DNA of 64,000 nucleotides. It comes from Meconema thalassinum (taxonomy: Eukaryota; Arthropoda; Insecta; Orthoptera; Tettigoniidae). Under the pieces are notes generated by a model. That model did not search any database. It was given only the letters and a program-made list of their open reading frames with translations, and had not been told where the DNA came from. Position numbers and translations under genes: made by a program. This document shows, in pieces, positions 48,529 to 59,786 of this stretch; position 1 is the first letter of the stretch, and every line of letters begins with the position of its first letter. The stretch lies in assembly GCA_946902985.2 (NCBI GenBank), contig OX336397.1:188236813-188300812 (forward strand). The letters are read 5' to 3'.

Positions 48529-48769
48529 TATAAGTGAAGAAGAAACGGTGAACAGAGAGATCTTTAGAAAAAGGGTATTAAGTATGAAAGGATTCCAAGG
48601 AAGATTGCCAAAGAAACCTGGTGCGAAGTGGTCCGAGGACAGAAAGAAGCAGCATAGTGAACGGATGAAGGAGTACTGGAGGGAACGGAAGAGAAAACAA
48701 CAAAGTGTGAAGAATTGAAATTGGCACGTGGTCCCTAGCAGGCCTCATCGGAAAGAAGAAGAATGATAA

Positions 48770-50680
48770 TTTCTTTGAAGAAATTAAACAATTGGAAGAG
48801 TTTAATAAAATAACTTTGTTTATTTGTGGAATAGAAGTTAGGATTTATAAATAAATTTAAATGAGTTTATGTATGAAGTGAAATCTTAAGAATTTGAGCT
48901 CAGCAAAATTTTCCAAAAGCACTAAAAATATTTTGATGAAAAAAAGAAAGCGGCAGGTATTAAATGTATAAATTTAGGGTGAGATTATGTAAATGGGAGG
49001 CAAGGAGAAATTGACCACCATTAAATACATATTTTCATTGGAAAAATAGATTTGAAGAACACACAGTACAGTGGTAAGACAGGACATTACAAACAGAAAA
49101 AAGATATAATACATAAAAATAATGTTTGAGGAGAGGAATATTTGAAGTCAAATAATATGATGTTGTAAGGGTGCGAATTGTCGACACTTAAAGTTGTGTG
49201 GAGGCCGAGGGGTCATCCAAGAGGGCATTTGTTCCCGTAGTTATGGGCACACATGGTTGCGCGTGTGTTATCAGAAGAGCATGTGGGCTCTCAGTTGTAA
49301 AAGAAGGGTTAGGCAAGTAGACCGCCCCATATTCTAGTCAAATTCCATTGATCTGTCAAACCGCATATTTTTTTTCTGGATCAACTTGAATTTCCAACAG
49401 TGTGCCTAAATAATTGAAAAACATGAGTTTAGATTTGATAAACCTGACGGAGAACAAAAAAATATCAAGAAAAAGAATAGTTGCAAACGCAAAAATAAAA
49501 TAAATAATTGAAGATATTTTTATTTTGTGCTAGGAATAATAATAATAATAATAATAACAGTGGAAATGAGCATTAAATATTCACAATATGAGAGGGTGAG
49601 AAAACTTGTTGTAAATAAATTGATAAGAAATTTTGAAATTAATAATAATAATAATAATAAATTCTATAATTAACATTTATTTTGTATGAGATATTATGTA
49701 AATTTCCTAAATGAGAAAAGTTTTGATGAAAGAGATAATGATTTAATTCACTGATAGTGGATAATAACAATTTATATTGTTAACAACAATTTATGCTAAT
49801 GTTTATAACAAATTTTGAAATGAGAAAATTTAAATTTTGTTTATATTGAAACAAATGAATATGAGAAAGAAAAAGATTTATTTTTCAAATAATTATGATA
49901 ATGAAAAATGTGTAAACAATTTTTGTTCATGGAAACCACAATTTTACAAACACAACAATATTAACATTCGACTTTATGTCAGCCGAATATTGATATGAGG
50001 TTGTTATTATACTTCAATGAATCAAGAGAAATAATTGTTTCCAATAATTTTTTTTTGAAACATCATCGAATTAACCAAGTGATAATTTTTCAAAATTATT
50101 CAACGTGTACTTGAACAATCAATGCAAATCTTCAGGAAAGTGAAACTACAAATGTGTATAGAAAGGGATCACTCGAACTCTTCATTGAATAGTGATTACC
50201 CAAGTGTAAATGATTAGGAGTTTTCGTTTTTGTTGATATTAGAATGGACTACTAATTTTCTGAATATCAATTCTGCAAAGTTCAAGGGTATTTTTAGGGA
50301 CTGTTGATTTTTATGTGTGATTGTTTTCTTTGTGTTTTTGAGGATAATGCCAGTCAATTTACATTTTAATTATAAATAAATTGAGAATTTTAAGAAGTGT
50401 GATTTTTTTTCAAAATAATTTCTTTCCTTACCTTACTTGTGAATTACCGAGATCAGGGATGCCAGATATAGACCTAATATTCACCTAGATATACCCTGAG
50501 ATAGATTTTCTCGTGCTTATCTGATTTCGGTATTTTACAAAATGTGGTCTTTGGATCTCTGTCCAAACGGGCACAATATATATATATTATATTTCCTGTG
50601 TATTATTTTTGATTTTCGATAATTTATTATTTAATATGTATTAATTATTAATTCTTATTTATTGATTTTAACTGTTGATA
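48770..50680. other. Very AT-rich stretch, no gene seen
   Basis: Contains (AAT)n runs at about 49540 and 49642 and an ATAT run at about 50578. No coding evidence. Confidence 0.6.
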
Positions 50681-50682
50681 AT

Positions 50683-52255
50683 TTATTTAATATTTATTAT
50701 CTTCTTCTTTGTTCCTCGATTTTGGCCATCGTGACTGAAAATTTGTTTTGTGAGTCTGGTGTTATTCATCCTCTTTACGTGTCCAAAGAAATTAGCCCTC
50801 ATTTTACTGATCGTATTGTGGATTTCTTCATTTTTGTGGTGGTCGTCATTTTTTCTGTGTCTGAACACTCCACTTTCTGTTTTTAATGGCCCCAATATTT
50901 TTCTAAGTATTCTTCTTTCCTTTCTCTCTAACTCTTATATTTCGCCATTTTTAAAATAGAAACCATACATTCTCAAGCTTAGAGAGTTTCCGGCTTCATT
51001 ACCGTATTGTAATGTCGGATATTAGTTGCAATAGAAAGATTTTTCTTACTGTAGGTACCCTTCGTCAGTTGAAAATCTTGTTCCAATTTTCGTATTTTTG
51101 CTCTATGTGCTTCTTTGCCTAGTCCATTAAGTCGAAACATTTCTCCCAAATTCTTAAACTTTTCTACCTTGTAAATTTTTCCGGAGTCTGTTATTAAAAG
51201 TGTAGGAGAATTTCTAATATTGGTAATAAATTTGTTCTTCTCAAAAGATATTCGAAGTCCAACTTTCTCTGCTATCTTTGTCAAAAGGCTTATTTGGACA
51301 CAAGCTGTTTGTATATTTTATGAATGAATGGCAACGTCATCACCAAAGCCCAAGCAATTGTTACCTACCCCTTTAATTTCGATCCAAGTCTTATTTCATG
51401 GTAGAATCCTCTTTCCTTGAGCCTATATTCCCATTCCCTTATTACTTTTTCACGAACACAGTTGAAATGAATTGGAGACAGTCCGTCTCCCTGACTCACA
51501 CCGGTATTAATTAAGAATTCCTTCGAGATCTCTCCCATAAATTTCTCTTTGGATTTTGTATCAGCAAGTGTATCATTGATGATGTTGATGGACTTCGAGT
51601 CTACTCCAAATTCCTCTAACATATTAAATTATGAAGTTCTATCTATTGAATAGCTTGCCACGGTGGGTGAGTTGTCAGCGTATCGGTCTACTAACCCCAA
51701 GCTCGCAGGTTTGCTCCTGGCCGTGGTAAGTGATTTTTGAAAGGCGGCAAAAATTACGACACCATGTCATACGACGTTGGCATGACAAAGAACCCATTTG
51801 AATTCAGTAGGCCGAGTTCATTAAGGAGAAATTAATCTCTGGGGATTCCGCCAACACAAAGTTCCTCATTTCTCTACTAGAAAGCGCTATAGTGTTCAAG
51901 GAGCTTGGATATCTAACCACCTTGACTTTCACAGTGCTTCAAGGAACAACAACGAAATTCGACTTGCAAGCTACCCTTCGGGTGTCAAATAACAAAGCTT
52001 GCACCCGGCACCGAGGCCATACGATATCATTATTATCTATTGATTCATAGGATTTCTGGAAGTCAACAAAAATTATGACGTAGTTCTTGTTTCTGATCAT
52101 TCTATTTCCTAAATTTGTTTTCAAATTAAATAACTGTTCCATACACGATCTACCTTTTCTAAACCCACCTTGGTTTTCTCCTATTTGTTTATCAAGTATA
52201 GGCTCAATACTATTTTGAAGAGCTTAGGAAAGGATCTTATATAATTATTAATATC
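50683..52255 (-). pseudogene. Decayed LINE reverse transcriptase (RTE-like)
   Basis: Minus-strand homology runs from about 52255: LDKQIGENQGGFRKGRSCM and VIIFVDFQKSYESID (motif A, about 52050), interrupted by a SINE. It resumes with MLEEFGVDSKSINI, FLINTGVSQGDGLSPIHFN (motif B, about 51480), the thumb/C-terminal region (51284-50979) and FFGHVKRMNNTRL (about 50780). The FADD segment is not intact and stops abound. It is related to, but clearly diverged from, the LINE at 43.4-45.4 kb. Confidence 0.85.
51650..52043 (+). mobile_element. tRNA-derived SINE inside the LINE, with 9-bp TSD
   Basis: A ~385-bp insert is flanked by atctattga at 51641-51649 and 52035-52043. The left 75 bp is tRNA-like (gccacggtgggtgagttgtc, then a B-box-like ggtttgctcct). 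An unrelated body and a short ATT-rich tail follow. Removing it rejoins the LINE frame from YESID to IDRTS. This shows SINE insertion after LINE insertion. Confidence 0.85.
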
Positions 52256-52259
52256 CAAC

Positions 52260-53815
52260 GTGTAGGTTCACATGATCATGACAGCTATGCGGGTAGGGGC
52301 ATGTGGGGCTCGCTCAAGGTCACGCTGTCGTTTCAACAAGAATATACCTGTCGAGAGTTAACACGCTAGGCTATTGCAGGTGGCGGAATTCACGTTACCG
52401 TTTCAAACAAGGCCAAACATGATGCGTGACGTCAGAGGGTAGTGGTCATCCATGTAACGTGAACTAATGAAATTAAAAAAACACCCACATTTCTCAGTTT
52501 CCCCAAAAATTCTTATAAATATACCAATATTCCCAAAAATCCTTCCAAATATACTACGATTCCCTAAATTCACCAAAATTACCTAAAACCCACAAAGAAC
52601 CCACAAATACTAACATTCCAGATCACACCATACTTCCTGGTAAGAAACGGGTTATACTATACGTTCAAATACATACTTTCACCTACCTTCCAATGGGGGA
52701 GAGGAGCGTACGGTCTGGACAGCCGCGAGTGGGTATCTGCAACACAAGCTGGTAGCAACATGTTTCTCCCCAAGGCCAGACGGGTGTTAGACACCTGACT
52801 GACAAGACAGCGTAGCAGTGCGTTCTATACCTTAATTCTCACAGAGGAATTCCCCTAACTGTTTCTAATATTCCCGCAGTACGGAGACTTCAACGAGTGG
52901 AATGTTGGTTAGCGACCAACGATCCCCAGGCGTGTATGGCATAGTTTTCACTTACTTGGGGCTAGGTTCTACGCTGTCATCATTCACGTCCACCTCCTAG
53001 GGTCAACTCTTGTCCTCTCTTCAGACAACGACGGTATGGAATTATCCGGTACCTAGGGTGTATTGCGATCGAAAGGTAAATGAACTCTCAATGGTCAAGC
53101 TTCTGCCATTACAGTAACTGACAGAACTCTTAAAATTCATCTGGAGGTGTTTCAAGAGCTGAGTATGACTGCATCCGGGGGTTCCCGACGAGCTGTATTG
53201 TAATCAGGGTATGCTAGTCAACAGATGCTATCTACACCATTCACACGGTGCCTATGAGGTTTCTAAATTCCAACAAGAATTCTCAAAAATTCTCCAAACC
53301 TAACAAAATTCACCAATCCCTACTTAAATTTACACAGAATCCCAAAATTTTCCTCTGATTCACCTAAACTAATTTACAAATCCTAAATTCAACGTAATCT
53401 CCAAAATTTTTCAAATTGACAAAAAGTATTCAATCCCTCAGATTTATCCCCAGGGTCTACATCAAATGACCAAGAGAACACTAGCCCTCGCAGTTGCACC
53501 CCTTAAAACAACAATAACTATCTAACTAACCTCTCACATCCAAAGTTTCTAACCACACGGTGCCATTGACCAAAATGTCACAAACGCCCAACATGACTTA
53601 CGCACACGCAAATACACGGGGCTGATGACCAAGATGAGTTACTCGCACTCTAGGACACAGAGCTAAATGACCGAGATGTTTCATGCCCAATCTACAGTGC
53701 ACTAGTCAACCAGTTTCCAGGCCTTGACAGATGCCATTTCAGCGTGAATACGATACCACTTCTAACACGCACTTGTGAGAACATGACATCTGCATTCTAT
53801 GTTAAAAATATAGAT
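52260..53815. other. Gene-free, A/C-rich low-complexity stretch
   Basis: Segments at 52490-52620 and 53265-53440 consist of loosely repeated ccaaaattc/cccaaaaat words and recur at 54070-54160 and 54940-55130. No gene was recognised. Confidence 0.5.
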
Positions 53816-53825
53816 ATGGCTTTCG

Positions 53826-54060
53826 CCGCGAATACACTGGTTCGAATCCCTTCTCTGCAAAGGCTGGAACAGGATCCCCTCAGCCTCGTGAGGCAAAGCT
53901 GAGAAGAGGCGGGTTCAATTCGGACCTCACCCATCCTGGAAGTGGTTTGCCACTTCTACTCCAGCCAATTGCTGGGATGGTTCCTAACTGCTTCCTTCCC
54001 TATCCCTAATTGTTAAATTCGCACACCACTACAGACACCATAATAACACAGATTATCTGA
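53826..54060 (+). mobile_element. SINE-like repeat with B box
   Basis: A perfect B box ggttcgaatcc at about 53840 is followed by gcctcgtgaggcaaagctga, gtggtttgccacttctac and gctgggatggttcctaactg. The last part resembles the repeat at 4520-4610. Borders are approximate. Confidence 0.55.
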
Positions 54061-54064
54061 CAGA

Positions 54065-56280
54065 CACGTAATTAAATCAAAATTCACTCAAATCCAAAAA
54101 TTTCCACACAAATTACTAAATCACCTCGGAATTAACCAAATCTCCACATATTCAGCTATATTCGTGTAAAGAACCCCACACGGGGTTTCTCAAGCCCATG
54201 GAGCTGTGCCGACAAGTAGAGGATTGTATCGAGATCAGGAAGCGAGACAGAGGATGACGTCATAGAGTTGTCTCCATGTTCCCCTATTCAAAGTTAGTAC
54301 TGTGGCCTCCTCTGCTTCTATACCTCTCACTCTGAGATCGTTAAACTCTGATTTCAACCATCGACTCCCAGGTCTACCTCTGCTTCTCTTACCCTCTACA
54401 GACAAAATCATTAACCTCTTCGGTAATCTATCCTCCTCCTACCCAAGTCACCTCACACGAACACCTTTATGTGAGGTGTCCATTTCTAACTTAACCTTTA
54501 ACTACACATTACGAGAATGCATACACCTCCTGCAATTGTTACCACCTATTCGTCCAAGCAATCATTAGTGATACCCTCATATAAGTTACCTCTAGTTTAG
54601 TATCAGATATCCTGCATCTGCCCATCACTCACTTCCATACAGCAAGGGTGGTCCAAATGCTAAACAATGTAGGAGTTCGTCGCTACACTCTCCTTTTTCT
54701 TAAACAATACTGTTCATCCAAAATGGTAACACACTGCATTGGCCTTTATGCACCTCGACTCATTATATCCCCCAACACAACCATCATGAGAGAATGCTCG
54801 GCCCAAGTATTTAAAATTTTCAAACTGCTCTAATATACATCATCTCACATAACATTCGATTTTCTTGTGTTTCGGCCCTACAATAGGTTTGTTAAGCGGT
54901 CGACCCCTAAATTACCTCAATTACACACATTCATCCAAAGATTATCCAGATATAATTAAATCCTATTTATTTACGCAAGAATTGCAGAAAATATCTCCAA
55001 ATTCACACTAAATTAACCGAAGAGACGCAATTTCACTAAAATTCATCAAACGCAGCCAAATTCACTACAATCCATCAAATTTAACCAAATCAACAAAATC
55101 TGCCAAAATTTAAACAGATTCCATAATATTCTCCTTACACGTCAGCTATCTTAGAAGTCGTTTCCTGGGGTTCACCACAATCCCTCCAGGCAAACGCTGA
55201 GACGGTCCATTATAGCTGGCCACGGCCGCTCCCTTCCTCCTGATGGACGAGTTTGTCACATTCATTCATTTAACCATCATAGATTTCTCTGATGAGGTTG
55301 GAGTCAGAAATGGCATCCGGCCATAAAATCCACACCCTCGCATAAACTTTCATCACATCTCATCCCTAACCTTTCACTATTAGATCTATAACTCTGACTC
55401 CATGCATCTACTCCTGGGCTTACCTCTGCTTATCTTACCCTCTACAGCTGAATTTTACTTAAAGTAACACTTGGATATTAACATTCCCATTGCTGTCTAA
55501 AACCACACTGGTTTTAAACCATTTTACTCTAGACCAATGATTTTACTCTCTCCTTTCTGTGTACACTTTCAAACCCGAGACATGGCTTTGCACGGTATGT
55601 TTATATGTTCTGCAATTCTTTACCTTCTACTCGTTGGAATTTCTCATCAATGATTCCCATGTATTTATACCTAAGTACTTTATCCAAGAGTTCTTAAACC
55701 ACTAATCCATATGCAAGCATGCAGGGCTACTCTCTACTTTCCATGGTCAACTCTTGAACTCTTCTAACCCAACATTATTAGTGTATCTGAGGTCTAGGGA
55801 GTCTTTCAATGTTCTTGCATTCCGACACACATACATGCATACTTACCCCAAACATATCTACCACAATAGTATAGAGAGTTTCATGGTTACACTAATTTCT
55901 TTCTTGCGGAATATTATAGATCACAACTGTGAACTCGCATACGTCAACAATTTTACACATCGACACTATTATTTCCCACACACTACCATCCTGAGAGAAT
56001 ATACAGCCCCCAATGTTCTACCTGCTCTAGTGTAGTTCGTGCTACCTTTTAGGCAGCGTCTCGCTTACAAGCACGTTGCTGAATTTCCTTGATGTGGCCC
56101 ATACTCGTCTGATACTAAATGTATCGACTGGTATCACACTAATGCACTCTCGACACGTTCTAAGGATATGTACTGACCGCGCTTTTGATTCGGATCGCTC
56201 CAGCAACCCTCGGGTCTCAATAGATGAGGGTTTTCATATCCCCGAAGTGCATAATGATTCCTGTTTTTATTTCACGGCCT
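54065..56280. other. No confident gene
   Basis: Two loosely similar stretches (about 54290-54590 and 55350-55640) share tgcttctcttaccctctacag / tgcttatcttaccctctaca, ccaggtctacctctgc-like words and tgagagaatgctcgg / tgagagaatatacag. This indicates a diverged ~1-kb duplicated repeat. A further SINE piece (tggcatccggccataaaatc) lies at about 55310. Frames here lack domains. Confidence 0.45.
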
Positions 56281-56284
56281 AAAT

Positions 56285-56380
56285 CATTGCTTGTCGGTTG
56301 GGTTGAACGGTATGAGACATTGGACTTAAGTTCGAATTTCCTGTATAGGACGCGATGGTTCAAATCCCTCACTCGACATA
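56285..56380 (+). mobile_element. tRNA-like SINE head
   Basis: The segment gttgggttgaacggtatgag is followed about 45 bases later by a perfect B box, ggttcaaatccc (about 56355), a spacing close to that in tRNA genes. The 3' half of the cloverleaf is not convincing, so a SINE is preferred over a tRNA. Confidence 0.5.
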
Positions 56381-56384
56381 ACTA

Positions 56385-57300
56385 TTATTCCAAAATTGGT
56401 TGCATCATGCTGGCTTCGAACATTAATTTAATTTAGTGCCTAAATATATTACATTACTGCTTGCTTTACGACGCTTTTTGTCAGCCAGGATATTAATTAT
56501 TAATAAGACCGCTTTGAATGATCCCCACCTATTATCAGTCGGGGCTGTGGATGCTCTCTCCAAAATGCTTAGCATCTGCCCGGGTAAGATCCGTTATCTC
56601 CCTTTCCAAACAAACTCTAAGCCAACTAGGATTAGGACCAGGGCTCTCGGGTGACTCAGACAAAGTTATCTACTCATCATTTCAGAAGTTGTCACAACAC
56701 CAAGTGTGCCAACATTTCCGTACATTGGCTTCATCCTCCTGCCCAGAAGTAGTATTCTCTACGCTATGTACACAGTATATCCAAAATAATTTCTGGGCCT
56801 CTATTGACACTTCATGTGTATAAATGCAATTTAAAGTGTGCGTCATGATACGTCATTAATTATTTTGTTAAAGAAATGACGTAGCCTCTACAATTAAACT
56901 TGGTCAGTCTTGTTTTTATCCTTGTGCCGTGGAATGAAGTGATAGCTTAGTTGTTGTGATTTTGTTTCTAAGTGGATGCCAATGGTTGAAGGCTTGACCT
57001 GGTATACATGCTTTGTGGAGACGTGATCAACTGGAGTTGGGTTTTATCTTTACGTTTACATCCCGATGCTTGGGTTTTACCGTAATCTAATCATACATAT
57101 AATGGTTATGTTTTAAAATTTATCCTGCATGGTGGTAATATAATTCGACGTGAACTGACTACTTACTGAATGAGCAAACTGGTTAACAGCTCAGTTAACC
57201 ACAAGAGAGTCTGCAAAACATTCCACCCTAATCTCCTTTATAAAATAGGCCTACACCACAAGTCAGTTGCCATTTTGCTAATATTTGCGTGGGAGCGAAA
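56385..57300. other. No gene recognised
   Basis: Overlapping frames at 56436-56823 have no domain. Nothing else was recognised. Confidence 0.45.
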
Positions 57301-57304
57301 AGTA

Positions 57305-57407
57305 ATATAGTAACATTTTTTAAAGTGAAATTAAGTGTTACTATGTTAAGTTAGAAATATAGTAACATTTTGTAAAGTGAAATTAAGTGTTACTCTGCTA
57401 AGTTATT
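57305..57407 (+). repeat. 52-bp direct duplication
   Basis: Two adjacent near-identical copies of atatagtaacatttt..aaag followed by tgaaattaagtgttact. Confidence 0.9.
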
Positions 57408-57437
57408 ATTAAACAGGATGTTCAGTAAAGAACAAAT

Positions 57438-59786
57438 AGCCTACTTTCTCCTAAATGCATGGGTATTGTTATAACTCTTTGTCCTTTTCAAGGAGTATAA
57501 TTGATTGTTGGTTGTAGTAGCTTGTTGAAATACAACGTGTTATACGGATATTAAACATGAATATGAGGTGCCCTTTGCTAGTGCTACCTCTGTGCAAAAC
57601 TTCATTCAATTCGGTTTCGCCATGTTTGAATTGATATGGTGAATCGATTTGCACACATACATAGCAGCTATCTGCAAACTATTGGGCTGATGACCTTGTA
57701 GTTCAGTCAAAAGATGCTTCCCACAAAAATGTATGTTGTTGCAGAATTTGGTAGAGAACAAATAATTAGGTTGGTCGTAATTTGATTTAAACTTTTCAAA
57801 TTTGGGTGGCCGCCATTCCGTTTCCATCAAGATGGCGGCAATATAAAACATGACCCTGAGGTGCCCGTTGCTAGTGCTACCTCTGTACCAAATTTCGTTC
57901 AATTCGGTTTTACCATGCTTGAATTGATAGGGGGATCGATTTGCACACATACATGGCCGCCATAAGCAAACTATTGGAATTATGACCTTGTAGCTTGGTC
58001 AAGGAACGCTTCTCACATAAGGGTATGTTGTTGCAAAATTTATTAGAGATCAGATGATTAGGTTGGTCGTAATTTGATTTATGCTTTTAAACATTGGGGT
58101 GGCCGCCATTACGTTTCCGTCAAGATGGCGCCTATATAAAACATGACATTGAGGTGCCCTTTGCTAGTGCTACCTCTGTACCAAATTTCGTTCAATTCGG
58201 TTTCACCGTGTTTGAATAGACAGAGGAAATCGATGTGCACACATATATGGCCGCCACCTGCAAATTATTGGGCTGATGACCTTGTAGTTCGGTCAAAGGA
58301 TTCTCCATACCTTGCAAAATTCGGTAGGGATCAGATGATAAGGTTGGTCGTAATTTGATTTAAGCTTTTAACATTTGGGTGGCCGCCATTACGTTTTCGT
58401 CAAGATGGCAGAAAAATAAATAATGACAATGAGGTACCCTTTGCTAGTACTACTTCTGTACCAAATTTCGTTCAATTCGGTTTTACCGTGTTTGAATTGA
58501 TAGGGGGAATCGATTTGCACACATACATGGCCGCCATATGCAAACTATTGGACAGATGACCTTGTAGCTTGGTCAAAGAACGCTTCTCACACAAGGGTAT
58601 GTTGTTGCAAAATTTATTAGAGATCAGATGATTAGGTTAGTCGTAATTTGATTTATGCTTTTAAACATTGAGGTGGCCGCCATTACGTTTCCGTCAAGAT
58701 GGCGAAGATATAAAACATGAAACTGAGGTGCCCGTTGCTAGTTCTACCTCTGTACCAAATTTAGTTCAATTCGGTTTTACCATGTTTGAATTGATAGCGG
58801 GATCGATTTGCACACATACATGGCCGCCATATGCAAACAATTGGACTGATGACCATCTAGCTTGGTCAAAGAACGCTTCTCACATAAGGGTATGTTGTTG
58901 AAAAATGTATTAGAGATCAGATGATTAGGTTGGTCGTAATTTGATTTATGCTTTTAAACAATGGGGTGGCCGCCATTACGTTTCGGTCAAGATGGCGCCG
59001 ATATAAAACATGACACGGAGGTGTCCTTTGCTGGTGCTACTTCTGTAACATATTTCGTTCAATTCGGTATCACAGTGTTTGAATAGATAGGGGACATCGA
59101 TTTGCACACATTCATGGCCGCTATCCGTAAATCATTGGGCTGATGACCTCGTAGGTTGGTCAAAAGATTCTTCATACATAAAAATATAATGTTGCAAAAA
59201 ATTGGTAGAGATCGGATGATTAGGTTGGTCGTAATTTGATTTAAGCTTTTATCATTTGGGTGGCCGCCATTACGTTTTCGTCAAGATGGCAAAAAATAAA
59301 TAATGACAATGAGGTACCCTTTGCTAGTGCTACTTCTGTACCAAATTTCGTTCAATTCGGTTTCACCGTGTTTGAATTGATAGGGGGAATTGATTTGCAC
59401 ACATACATGTCCGCCATCTGCAAAATATTGGGTCGATGACCTTGTAGTTTAGTCAAAAGACGCTCGGCATATATATATATGTTCTTGCAAAATTCGGTAG
59501 AGATCGAATGATTAGGTTAGTCGTAATTTGATTAAAGCTTTGAACATTTCGTTTGCCGCCATTACGTTTCCGTCAAGATGGCGACGATATAAAACATGAC
59601 ACTGAGGTGCCCTTTGCTAGAGCTACCTCTGTACCAAATTTCGTTCAATTCGGTTCCACAGTGTTCGAATTGATAGAGGGGAAGAGACATTCAGAGTACA
59701 CACACTCACACACAGACTCACACACACAGACAGACACAGAATGTTTAGCCTACTTTTCACATTGCAAAAATGAGGAAAAAGTCGAC
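57438..59786 (-). repeat. Hairpin-family element with ~293-bp tandem array
   Basis: The marker tcaagatggc recurs at 57827, 58120, 58400, 58694, 58987, 59281 and 59573 (spacing 280-294), with a partial unit at about 57540. Units contain gccgccattacg, ctttgctagtgctac, aatttcgttcaattcggttt and ggtcgtaatttgattta. The right end is a CA/CAGA microsatellite (59700-59740) joined to a hairpin at 59747-59786. The left end (57438, agcctactttctcc) matches, inverted, the right end of the short member at 2812-3146. Read on the minus strand, this is the order hairpin, microsatellite, array, terminus. Non-coding. Confidence 0.88.

Larger units (their letters stand above)
46979..48765 (+). pseudogene. LINE C-terminal tail split by a Tc1 transposon
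   Basis: The frame ending LDLDLERN before 47062 continues directly after the transposon at 48529, once one TA copy is removed. It goes on with SEEETVNREIFRKRV, LPKKPGAKWSEDRKKQHS and ERMKEYWRERKRK, stopping at 48716-48718. Basic WSE(D/E)RK..HSERMKEYW tails are typical of this RTE-like LINE group. The 3' UTR (ggcacgtggtccctagcagg) resembles the end of the element at 43.9-45.4 kb. Only the last part of the element is recognisable; the left flank is AT-rich. Confidence 0.7.

Noticed and set aside
56285..56380. tRNA gene
   Set aside because: A and B box-like elements are present, but no convincing acceptor or anticodon stems; better explained as a SINE head. The same applies to 18.4, 33.7, 35.2 and 53.8 kb.
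56076..56823. Overlapping plus-strand frames as a small gene cluster
   Set aside because: No domains, mutual overlap in different frames, and a SINE head within the region.
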